From positions 85,388,001 to 85,452,000 of the forward strand of contig NC_064820.1 of NCBI RefSeq assembly GCF_024166365.1: a stretch of DNA of 64,000 nucleotides. The letters are read 5' to 3'. Below are positions 22,244 through 31,621 of the stretch, one piece after another. The notes below the pieces were generated by a model. That model worked only from the letters and a program-made list of their open reading frames with translations, was not told the origin of the DNA and made no database searches. How positions within the stretch are numbered: position 1 is the stretch's first letter; each line of letters starts with the position of its first letter. The stretch comes from Elephas maximus indicus. Lineage: Eukaryota > Chordata > Mammalia > Proboscidea > Elephantidae. Position numbers and translations under genes: made by a program.

Positions 22244-22393
22244 AAACCAAAACCCACTGCCATCGAGTCGATCTCGACTCCTAGTAACCCTGTAGGACAG
22301 AGTAGAACTGCTCCATAGGGTTTCCAAGGAGCTACTGGTGGATTTGAAATGCCGACCTTTTGGTTAGCAGCTGTAGCCCTCAACCACTGCACC
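22244..22393 (-). mobile_element. AfroSINE, reverse, with target duplication
   Basis: Short-body subtype with CTGCCATCGAGTCGATCTCG and CAAGGAGCTACTGGTGGATT. It is flanked by ATCATTTAATATA (22,231-22,243) and ATCATTAAATATA (22,394-22,406). Confidence 0.9.
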
Positions 22394-22406
22394 ATCATTA
22401 AATATA

Positions 22407-22598
22407 ATTATTTCAGTTATACTCAGTTTAAGCAATGCTATAATCTATGTTTTACTTAACAGTTGATCCATTTAATGAATTAGTATCTATGACTAGAATA
22501 ACAGAAGAGGTCATTGGAGGTCACAGCTGCCTATGAGCTATTAAAATAAAGAAATCATCTTTTCAAATTAACAGCAGAATCACTTCTTTGTATTCTCC
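22407..22598. other. Unassigned stretch
   Basis: Short spacer between two SINEs with no recognised feature. Confidence 0.5.
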
Positions 22599-22610
22599 TA
22601 TCTCAAACAA

Positions 22611-22801
22611 TGGAGCCCTGGTGGTGCAGAGGTTAAGAGCTCAGCTGCTAACCAAAAGATTAACCTAACCATAAGTTTAGCAGCAGTTTCAATCCACCAG
22701 CCAGTCCTTGGAAACCCCATGGGGCAGTTCTATTCAGTCTGTATAGGGTCACTGTAAGTCGTAATTGACTTAATGGCAATGGGTTTGGGTTTTTTTGTTT
22801 T
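22611..22801 (+). mobile_element. AfroSINE with target duplication
   Basis: Head GAGCCCTGGTGGTGCAGAGG and tail GACTTAATGGCAATGGG followed by a T-rich 3' end. It is flanked by TATCTCAAACAA (22,599-22,610) and TATCCCAAACAA (22,802-22,813). A short duplication-like insert (TTAACCTAACCATAAGTTTA) sits inside the head, about 22,660-22,680. Confidence 0.9.
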
Positions 22802-22813
22802 TATCCCAAACAA

Positions 22814-23612
22814 CACCAGGTGTAAAGTGGGGGAAAAAATAACAAAATTGTAGATGATTACAGGAGAACTCTGCAGTACTGTAATATTGATAATATTCAT
22901 GAAACCCATAGTTGAATTTATCTACCTAATATACTTTTTATACTTAGCCAATATTGAATATATGTGATTCTGAAAGGAACATTTAAGAGTGGGAGAAAAA
23001 AAATCTTGGCTTAAATAATATAATAAACCACTCTCATTAAAAATAGCACTTTTTGGACAATTTTAAACTTACAGGCCTACCAAAATTTTACAACGATTTG
23101 AGCTGTTTAGCATTGCATTTCCTAAACAAAATATAAAAACGGCATGGGAGAGTAAAATTACAATTGGAGAGGTCTTGCTATTTAAACAAAACAGCTCTTA
23201 TTCTTTAGAGATTGTGGTTTTGTTAAATCTTCAGTGTACAAAAATGATTCTCATTTATTTTATTGCATAGAATTCATGATGTGTAAATTAGTAATGCCAG
23301 TCAAATCAAAATTTATTCATCATTGTTAAGGCTAAAGTTTAGAATACACCGTATTAAAATTCTGAGAAGATAATTCTAAGTGTATTATTAAATTTCTTAA
23401 ACCTTTAACACTAATTTCAGTATTTCTTATATATTGACAGTGACTGTCTAAAATGTTTCCTTTACATTAAAAAAAAAAAAGATACATAACATGGTAGAAG
23501 ACATCTCTTTCCTTAAAAGATTTTATGGGTTACATTAAAAAAGATATGTATCTATATCTCTCTATCTCTATAGCTGTTTAATCCTATTTATCTATCTACC
23601 TACTACTTCCCT
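22814..23612. other. Unassigned AT-rich stretch
   Basis: No exon or repeat family recognised. There is an A-tract at 23,469-23,480 and a TATC-type simple run at 23,545-23,600. Confidence 0.5.
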
Positions 23613-23765
23613 TGTTAGTGTTGTTGTTAGGTGCCATCAAGTTGGCTCAGACTCATAGCAACCCTATATGTAACAGAACACATCATTGCCTGATCCTGTG
23701 CCATCCTCACAATTGTTGCTATGTTGGGCCCATTGTTGCAGCCACTGTGTCAATCTACCACATAC
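23613..23765 (-). mobile_element. RTE 3' end fragment, reverse
   Basis: Same sequence as the start of the reverse RTE at 7,009: GTTGTTGTTAGGTGCCATCA, then GTGCCATCCTCACAATTGTT and GCAGCCACTGTGTCAATCTA. It is cut after about 150 bases. Confidence 0.75.
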
Positions 23766-24469
23766 CTACCTACAAGAGACTCAAAGAGGCCATTGAGCAA
23801 TAAGATGACCTCAGTGACAGTTCAATAACAAAAATAAAATCAATTTTTTATGACTTTTTCTTATAATAACTTTGATAAAAGCTAAGAGTACAACATTAAA
23901 AGTCAGTTCAATACTGGTGATTTTACAAGGGGCTAAGTAATATATTCAAGTATGTAGCCTTCTTGGAATCTAATTTGATCCAAGGAAAAAATAGAATACC
24001 ACAGGAACACTACGGATAACATTTTTCTAGATGACTTTCCAAGAATGACTTCTCTCAACTAAGCTTTTGATACGAGTTCATCAGCAGTAAACTAAAAAAT
24101 AAACACTGAGGAGGACAAAGAATGTTGGTATTCTGTGCTGCTGACAAAGGTAAAGCCATACCAGATGGGCCTCTGAGTGGGAATGGGCAGGGTGGAATGT
24201 AAGACCCTCCATGTTTGCATTTAAGTAGGTGATAAGGATAGGTATCAGTAGGTAAAGCCAGGGATTTTTCTTAAGAGGTAGGTTTGGTTTTCCTCCAACA
24301 TTTGAGTAACTACTCACTTGCTATCTCAGTGCTCTACACCAGAATACTCAAATCAATCACTTTGATCTGAAAAATTCAAAACAAATGTAGACAAACTTCA
24401 GTAATGTTCCATGAAGAGTAAGAGTCCAAGAGGCGTAGCTCCAAATATCTCAGCTTTATTAAAGTATTT
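23766..24469. other. Unassigned stretch
   Basis: Nothing recognised except short accidental frames. Confidence 0.5.
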
Positions 24470-24903
24470 GTGGCATATTGAGTTATTACTCTCAATTCTT
24501 CTCTCCTGTTACTACATCCACACCATTGCCATGGTCCCAGGTGAGTAGAGTGTACTTTTCCATCCCTTGACTTTGGGCTTGGCTAAATGAACGCCAGTGG
24601 ACTTGTATGCAAAGGCTTGAAATAAGCGGTTGGGGTTGCCCTGTTGCTCTTCTGCCTTTTGATATTACAATAACATGCCCCAGGTAGCTGATGGTCCAAG
24701 GAGGGTAAGGAATCCATGGACCAGACCAGGACCAAACCTGTGTCTTGGAACCAAGCCAGCTGGACCCAGTCTAGATCAGCTTGAACCACAATAGACTCAA
24801 AGATGCATGAGCAAGAAATAAGTGCCTATTGTTACATGCTACCAAGTTTTGCAGAGGTTTGTTGTGGAACATTATTGTGGCAATAGCTGACTATTACAAT
24901 ACG
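24470..24903 (+). mobile_element. Probable old MaLR/ERVL-type LTR
   Basis: Shows blocks typical of old mammalian LTRs: 'TTTGGGCTTGGCTAAATGAA', 'GCAAAGGCTTGAAATAAGCG', 'CATGAGCAAGAAATAAGTGC' (polyadenylation region), then 'GCAATAGCTGACTATTACAA' near the end. Family assignment is tentative. Confidence 0.4.
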
Positions 24904-25156
24904 TATTTAATGTTTAACAAAATGAATTCATCTATATAAAGCTGTTTCCATTTCTTACAGTTTTCATCACATCTTTGCAGATTTCTCAGTGACAAGATTT
25001 GGTTCACTTTGTAAGTGTATTTTAATTTTCTGAAGAGTTACAGTATGAATGTTGGTTAATGCTTTCTACCGGTTTTTCTTCTTGATGTGACAGCTTAGGG
25101 AAACTGTGAGGTAGACTATTAAAAATATTTCATTTTAGACAGAATAAATAGGTACA

Positions 25157-25318
25157 TAAAAACCAAAAAAACCAAACCCATTGCTGTCAAGTCAATTCCA
25201 ACTCACAGTGACACTTTAGGACACAGTAGAACTGTCCCCATAGGATTTCCAAGGTGGATTTGAACTGCCAACCTTTCGGTTAGCAGCCTGAGCTCTTAAC
25301 CACTGCACCACCAGCTCT
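25157..25318 (-). mobile_element. AfroSINE, reverse, with target duplication
   Basis: Tail TTGCTGTCAAGTCAATTCCA through to head TTAACCACTGCACCACCAG. It is flanked by a perfect 10-bp repeat AATAGGTACA at 25,147-25,156 and 25,319-25,328. Confidence 0.9.
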
Positions 25319-25343
25319 AATAGGTACACAGGTTTCCTTCTTA

Positions 25344-25513
25344 CCAAAAACCAAAACCAAACCCATTGCCATCGAGTCAATTCCAGCTCATAGTGACCCT
25401 ACAGGACAGAGTAGAACAGCCCCATAGGGTTTCCAAGGAGCGGCTGGTGGATTCCAGCTGCTGACCTTTTGGTTAGCAGCTGAGCTCTTAAGCACTGTGC
25501 CACCAGGGCCCCA
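25344..25513 (-). mobile_element. AfroSINE, reverse, with target duplication
   Basis: Short-body subtype inserted 16 bases beyond the previous SINE's duplicated site. It is flanked by a perfect 12-bp repeat GTTTCCTTCTTA at 25,332-25,343 and 25,514-25,525. Confidence 0.9.
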
Positions 25514-25703
25514 GTTTCCTTCTTAGGCAGAGTAAATCTGCTTCTTTTATATCTTGTAAGAGATTGACTCAAGACATACCTTACATTTATCCTGTCTCAT
25601 TAATTAACAAAGACGACCCATTCTCAGATGGTATTATAACCAAAGGCATAGAGGTTAGGATTTACAACACATATTTGGGGGGGATACAATTCAATCCATA
25701 ACA

Positions 25704-26050
25704 GATACTCTGTAAATGATATCCCTAAAAGGACTGAGAAAAATGTCCTCTCTTCAATTCACCTAATCTTGAAATAATACAATGCCTGAGGCTCACGTGC
25801 TTATTTGTTTCTTATGTAAGAAACTACGGTCAAGAGGAAAAAAAAAAAAAATCACACAACCTCGTATTCAAGTCAACAGTGAGTGGTTACCTATATACCA
25901 ATTTCCTTTGTCTAAAAAGGAAATAGGTAGATTTTCCTTACCACAGTTTCATATGAATGAAATACATAAGCATTGTATTATTTCAGGATTAGGTGAACTG
26001 AAGAGAGGACATTTTCTTAGTCCTTTTAGGAATATCATTTATATAGCATC
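25704..26050. repeat. Palindrome arms (82 bp) and 184-bp loop
   Basis: 25,704-25,785 and 25,970-26,050 are reverse complements with seven substitutions and one single-base indel (about 90% identity). They flank a loop at 25,786-25,969. Beyond the arms the mirror symmetry continues into inverted LTR copies, so the arms are host flank carried along with the LTR. No coding sequence is recognised in the loop, although a 93-codon frame spans the region. Confidence 0.85.
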
Positions 26051-26445
26051 TGTTATGGCATGAATTGTGTCTCCCCAAAATATGTGTTGTAAATCCTAAA
26101 CTCTATGCCTGTATATATAATCCCATTTGGGAATGGGTTGTCTTTGTTAGGCAGGATTAATATAGTGTATATTTTGAGTCAATCTTTTACAAAATATAAA
26201 AGGAACAGATCAAGGAAGCAGAGATAGAAGAGAGAGGCCAAGCCACATGAAGATCACCCAGGAGTAGAAGCTCAGAATAGACAAGGACCTTCCTCCAAAG
26301 ACAAGAGAGAGAGAAAGCCTTCCCCTAGAGTCGGCACCCTAAATTCAGACTTCTAACCTACTAAACTATGAGAAAATAAATTTCCATTTGTTAAAGCCAT
26401 TCACTTGTGGTATTTCTGTTACAGTAGCAATAGTAAACTAAGACA
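26051..26445 (+). mobile_element. MaLR-type solo LTR
   Basis: Begins TGTTATGGCATGAATTGTGT and ends AGTAAACTAAGACA (TG...CA). It contains 'AAATAAATTTCCATTTG'. It is the right arm of the inverted duplication at 25,545-26,445. Non-coding. Confidence 0.65.
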
Positions 26446-26599
26446 CCAGCCAAAGGAAAAAATATTCCTGAAATTTTCTTAATTTTGAATAAAAAAGTCT
26501 ACTACTATAACAAATTGTATCCTTTCTACGACAATTAAAAAATTCAAAGAACAGCCAGAGTATGTGTTTGAGAGTGTGAGATACTGAACTAACATTATG
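26446..26599. other. Unassigned stretch
   Basis: No feature recognised. Confidence 0.5.
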
Positions 26600-26725
26600 G
26601 AGCACTTCCATATGCCAGGCTCTGCACTAGGATGAGGAAAATGAATCTCTAAAAAATCAAAGAGCGAGCAAGTGGAAAAGTCGGGATTTGCATCTAGATC
26701 TCTCTGGCTCTGAAGCAAAGATTCC
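26600..26725 (-). mobile_element. MIR-like fragment, reverse
   Basis: 'GAGCACTTCCATATGCCAGG' and then 'CGGGATTTGCATCTAGATCT' and 'TGGCTCTGAAGC' follow the inverted MIR order, with the centre deleted. Confidence 0.4.
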
Positions 26726-27020
26726 AGATAAGGACTCATAGGTATATATGACACCACCTTCACCCCACCTGACATATATTTGGTATGGTCTTCACGGTAT
26801 TTTCAGATAATATAAATTGTATTTAAAAACCAGGTAACTGCACACAGACATCCAGATTTCTGACTTGAAAAATCAGCAGAGATGGCAATGCTAGGCCTAC
26901 ATCCTAGCAAGGCAGCAATCACTGCAGCCACATGATAGCTGATCCTTTAAGTAGGATCCAAGGCTTTTTACTTGGTGATTTTCTTATACTGGGCTAGTAT
27001 TGTCTACTAGTACCTGTAGG

Positions 27021-27192
27021 CAGGGCTGACTTCAGGGCATACGACTTGCGCAGTTGCACGAGGCCTGTGCTTAAAGGGGCCCCACACTGTTTAAGGCTCT
27101 ATGGTCACCACCTTTAAATTCATAATAATTTTTGAACAAGAGCCCCATATTTTCACTTTGCACTGGTCCCTCAAATTATATAGCTGGTCCTG
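27021..27192. mobile_element. Old non-autonomous DNA transposon relic
   Basis: Ends are inverted repeats: CAGGGCTGAC on the left and GCTGGTCCTG on the right. The interior 'AGGGGCCCCACACTGTTTAA' and 'TAATTTTTGAACAAGAGCCC' resembles an old mammalian DNA-transposon family that I cannot name. It has no coding capacity. Confidence 0.5.
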
Positions 27193-27492
27193 CATATAGA
27201 CATAAGCATTTTTAAGCTTTGCCCTAAAATCCCTGCTTTTTTCTCTACCTTATGTTGCTTGTCTTAGCTTGGCCAGAAATTACCTCACAAAGTTAGTAAT
27301 GAATTAATATTAGTTCATTTTCATTTGTTTTTCAGGGGTATCCACATTTTGTGGGACCTGAAGTTTATGTAATTTGGGGGTCCTTTTTTTTTTTTTTAAG
27401 AAAAAACAGGTAAAGTTAAAAAAAAAATTAGGTATAAAAATGTATACTTAGAATAAGAAACAAAATCATAACTTTTGCAAATTTTATGAAAT

Positions 27493-27926
27493 CATATGAC
27501 CATGTGAACCCATGGCTAGGGCTTTTCCCATGACCTTGAAACTTGAGCTTCATTAGCTTCAAGGTAAAATCTGTCTCTGGAAAGAACATTAATATTTCTA
27601 TCCTCATGTTTCATTTGGATTTACATGTTTAGTTTTGGTACTTTTGTCACAGAGAAAGAAGAACTTAGCAAAGAGGTTATTGGACATACTTGATACTGAA
27701 AAAAGTCCTAAGAAAACTGAAAACCAGAAAACTCTCTAGGATATCTTTAAGATGCTAATACACTTAATTAGTATCTTTTTTCTTCCTGTCAGAGGTTATG
27801 GACAATTTCAACCTTGGTAAACCATCTGTTTCAGCTCTATTTACCAAGGTTGACATTGTTCATAGCCTCTGACAGGAAGAAAAGATCATGGGAGAAGCCC
27901 TAGCCATGGGCTCAAATGGTCATATA
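27493..27926. repeat. Long imperfect hairpin with a split left arm
   Basis: The right arm is continuous (27,840-27,926). Its inner half pairs with 27,781-27,821 (38 of 41 positions) across an 18-base loop (27,822-27,839). Its outer half pairs with 27,493-27,533 (37 of 41). Between the two left-arm halves lie about 240 bases absent from the right arm. No reading frame or known repeat explains it. It could be an old inverted duplication or part of an unrecognised hairpin-forming transposon. Confidence 0.85.
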
Positions 27927-27929
27927 GGT

Positions 27930-28359
27930 ATTTCTAATTTTTAGGAATTAGCTTACATAATCAAACCTTGTAGAGAGATATTATACAAAAGATATATTGG
28001 TATCCTGTATTAAAATATTTCATTTGAATATCATATTAAATGCTAAAACGGATCTTAATTTTATCTCCTGACCTCTGTCTGAGCTTCCAAATCTCTACTG
28101 GACATAGGCAACTCAAAATTCACCATCTTCAAATCTGGACTCATTATCTCCCTTATATAGACTCATTTGGTTCGTTACCCTCATTGATTCATTCATTTAT
28201 AAATATTTATTCCATGCCAACTATGGTTTAGGCACTATGACACATCCTAGCATAACACTGACAAAAATTAATAAGACACCATCTTTGATCTCAAAGAATT
28301 CACAGAGAGAATAAAATACTCCATCTGTTCTGAAATTTAACTCCTCCTGTCTTCTCCAT
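27930..28359. other. Unassigned stretch
   Basis: Contains a weak old-repeat resemblance at 28,185-28,310 ('TCATTCATTTATAAATATTTA ... CATGCCAACTATGG'), family unclear. Nothing else is seen. Confidence 0.4.
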
Positions 28360-28521
28360 GGAAACCCTGGTGGCATAGTGGTTAAGTGCTACGGCTACCA
28401 GCCAAAAGGTCAGCAGTTCGAATACACCAGGTGCTCCTTGGGAACTCTATGGGGCAGTTCTACCTGTCCTCTAAGGTTGCTATCAGTCAGGATTGACTTC
28501 ATGGCACTGGGTTTTTGGTTT
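28360..28521 (+). mobile_element. AfroSINE, short-body subtype
   Basis: Head GGAAACCCTGGTGGCATAGT, B box CAGTTCGAATACACC, body CTATGGGGCAGTTCTACCTG, tail GATTGACTTCATGGCACTGG. No clear target duplication seen. Confidence 0.85.
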
Positions 28522-28801
28522 GGCCTCCTTCATTACCTTATTTACCAGTTTTACCCTTTATTTCCTAAACCTTTCAATCTCTTCCTTTTCATTGGATATT
28601 ACCCCTTGATCCCTCAAATTATAAATATGTTTGTTTCTCTAATCTTCCAAAAAAAAGCTAAGCCGAAGTAAAACTAACTGAATTAATTTAGGGAACTAAC
28701 AAACTAAACAGCCAATCTAGCTATACTCTAGAAATGGTCATCTTTGTTCAGTGTTGTCACCTCCCATTACTTTCTTTTTTAATTAAAAAAATGTTTTATC
28801 T
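28522..28801. other. Unassigned spacer before the L1 block
   Basis: T- and A-rich. The last bases (28,786-28,800, AAAAAATGTTTTATC-like) are a candidate target duplication with 40,085-40,099 beyond the L1 block. Confidence 0.5.
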
Positions 28802-30159
28802 GGAGGCAGGGCCAAGATGGTGGAGTAGTCAAATGCTTTCTGTGGTCCCTCTTACAACAAAGATCTGAAAAAACAAGCGAATTGATTATATATTATAATC
28901 TAGGAGCCCTGAACATCAAAGGCAAAGTTGAGGAATTGGACTGAGAGGCAAGGGAAGGAGAGACAGTTCAGAAGCAGCAATGAGTTGCCAAACCTGACCT
29001 GGCAGGAACCGGCACCCCATAGGCCAAACCTGCTGGCATGAGCATGGTGAGGCAAGCAGTGGCATTCAGGATCCATCTTCTACATTGGGAGAGACCAAGA
29101 AGCAGAGAGTCTACTCACGCCTCCAGAATCAGCAAAAAGCGGTGCCCAACTGGCAAAAGATAAGTACATGCATCTAACCTACCACAAGAATTAAAAAATA
29201 CTGCTTTGGGAAAAACCTCTCTCCCACTTACCTGCGCCCCTCCCACTCTGCACTGGGTCCCAGCAGCCTGCATCCCTTGGGCTGCAAGTAGGACTCGTCA
29301 CGTGTCCTGAGGCATTCTCCCAGCCTTGGAGAGGGAACAAGTTAACAAACAAGGAAAAAATAATTTGCCAGCTCCCCTAAGCTGGGAACTCAGGTCAGAA
29401 AGAGGTCCTTTGCCTAGGCACAGGCATAAAGGGTCCATGGACTTTGAATGCCTTTCACCCCTGCATAGGTCGGTGTGGGCTCATTTCAACAGCATAGGCT
29501 CTCATTAACACAGTACAACATGGTGTATACCTGAAGTCTAATTTCAACTGTTTCGGCTATATGGTGGAAAGGCGGGTTCATGATGTTTGCAACTGCTCTT
29601 CCTATTATGCAGGGTCCTCACCTACCCACATCGGGGGCCTGAGGACTGGTGGATCCATCTATGCCACCTAGACACCCGTGACAGGGGTCCAAGGATAAGT
29701 GGTGCCCCCCAGTCCTTATAGTCAACAGCATTGGGTGCCCGTAGTCTGGCTGCAGAACCCACCCACCTACACATTCTAGGGAACATGGACATGCTTTCCT
29801 CATAGATACTTAGGGGTGGTTGTCAGTCCCCTGCCTTGCTCAGTACATGAGCCCTACTGCAGCCAGATACCTCTGACTACACCAGTCACCCCTGCTTGTC
29901 TAGGATGGTAGGTGAGAGTCTGTACCACACATTTGATGACCGACTACCTGGACACCTGACCTGAAAACATACAAGAAAAGTGAATGGACTCCTGGGCTCA
30001 CATAACAGCCCTAACCACTAGGTGACAGGATGTTAGAGCTTCAAAGATGCCAATAATCAAACTAGCTTGCTTGAGCAGCCTATCTGAGCATATCAAAACA
30101 AAACAAGAAGCTAGGACACAGTAGGCAAACATAAAATAAATAAATACAGTACCTTATTG
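28802..30159 (+). promoter_or_regulatory. L1 5'UTR / internal promoter
   Basis: CAAGATGG at 28,813-28,820 is the YY1-type motif found near the start of mammalian L1 elements, where it sets the transcription start. The region is moderately GC-rich compared with its flanks. The frames in it, including the reverse frame at 29,618-29,803, look accidental. Present activity is unknown and probably low given decay. Confidence 0.6.
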
Positions 30160-31169
30160 ATGGCTCGGGGACAATGGTCATTATCAAATCACATAAAGAG
30201 GCAGACCATGATGGATTCAATAAGTTCCCAAAACAAAGATCAAGAAATCTTCCAGACGAAGATAATTTCCTGGAATTACTGGAGGTAGAATACAAAAGAT
30301 TAATATACAGAACTCTTTAAGAGATCAGGAAGGAGCTCAAGCAAAATGCAGAACAAGCCAAGGAATACACAGATATTGCATTAGAGGAACTTAAGGAGAT
30401 TAGAGAGGAGCAAAACGACAAATTTAACAGGCTGCAAGAATCCATAGAGAGACAGCAAACAGAAATCCAGAAGATTAACAATAAAATTTCAGAATTAGAC
30501 AACTTAATCTGAAGCCATAGGAGAAGAACTTGGGCAATGGAATTCAGAATTTGGGAGATTGAAGATAAAGCACTTGACACCAACATATTTGAAGAAAAAT
30601 CAGATAAAATAATTTTTAAAAATGAAGAAACCCTAAGAATTATGTGGGACTCTATCAAGAGGAATAACCTATGAGTGATTGGAGTACCAAAACAGGGGGA
30701 GGAGGGAACAGAAAATACAGATAGTATTGTTGAAGCTTTATCGTGAAAGATGAGAAGATACCTATCCAAGATGTTCATCAAACCCCACACAACTTAGATC
30801 CCAAAAGAAAGTCACCAAGACATATTATAATCAAACTTGCCAAAACTAAAGAAAAAAAGACAATTTAAGAGCAGCTAGGGATAAACAAAAAGTCACCTAC
30901 AAAAGAGAGTCACTAAGACTATGTTCGAACTACTCAGCAGACACAAGGCAGACAAGAAGGCAGTGGGATGGCATACGTAAAGCCTTGAAGGAAAAAAAAA
31001 TTGTCAGCCAAGAATTATATATCCAGCAAAACTGTCTTTCAAATATAATGGTGAAATTTGGACATCTCCAGATAAACAGAAGTTTAGGGAATTTGCAAAA
31101 ACCAAACAAAAATGACAAAAAATACTAAAGGGAGTCCTCCAGTTAGAAAACATCAATAACATCAGATAA
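30160..31169 (+). pseudogene. L1 ORF1 (RNA-binding protein), broken
   Basis: The ATG at 30,160 matches the ORF1 start of the second L1 (53,883), and the stop is at 31,167-31,169. The 1,010-base length fits an L1 ORF1 of about 338 codons minus a small net deletion. A one-base deletion near 30,220-30,240 relative to the other copy shifts the frame, and several stops follow. Recognisable segments are the coiled-coil region rich in E, K and Q (about 30,330-30,600) and the start of the RRM (about 30,655-30,690, 'RNNL*VIGVPKQG' with an in-frame stop). The family protein is a trimeric RNA chaperone that coats L1 RNA. This copy cannot make it intact. Confidence 0.75.
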
Positions 31170-31587
31170 CAACCCAAGACTAGAACACAGAACAGAGCAA
31201 CCAGATGTCAACCCAGGTAAGGAAATCACAAAAATAAATCAAAGCTAAAACACTGAAAATAGGGAAACAGAGATGTCATTATGTAAAAGATGACAACATT
31301 AAAACAAAAAAAAAAGGGACTAAAAAATGTAGTTATAGATTTTTCATATGCAGAGGAAGTCAAGGCTATACAAAGAAATAAAAGATTGTTTTAAACTTAG
31401 AAAAATGGGGGTAAATATTAAAGTAACCACAAAGGAAACTAACAATCCTACATATCAAAATAAAAAACAAGAAAAACATAAAGAACCAGCAAATACAAAA
31501 TCAACAATGAAAAAGAGGAAAAGAAAATATATAAAGAAAAATGACGCAGCACAGAAAATTAAGTGGAACAAAGAAACTGTCAAGAAC

Positions 31588-31610
31588 ACACACACACACA
31601 CACACACACA
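31588..31610. repeat. (AC)n microsatellite
   Basis: About eleven AC units in the inter-ORF spacer just before the ORF2 start. Confidence 0.95.
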
Positions 31611-31621
31611 AAGACATCAAA

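Larger units (their letters stand above)
25130..25703 (-). mobile_element. MaLR-type LTR, reverse, with two SINEs inside
   Basis: The inverted LTR start (CAATTCAATCCATAACA, ending 25,703) follows a body (AGAGATTGACTCAAGACATA, GCATAGAGGTTAGGATTTAC) that mirrors the forward LTR at 26,051-26,445. The clear mirror match runs from 25,703 back to about 25,545. Further left, LTR identity is uncertain. Two AfroSINEs were inserted into this tract later. Confidence 0.55.

Noticed and set aside
30317-30790. 157-codon reverse-strand frame
   Set aside because: It is the antisense shadow of the L1 ORF1 coiled-coil region.
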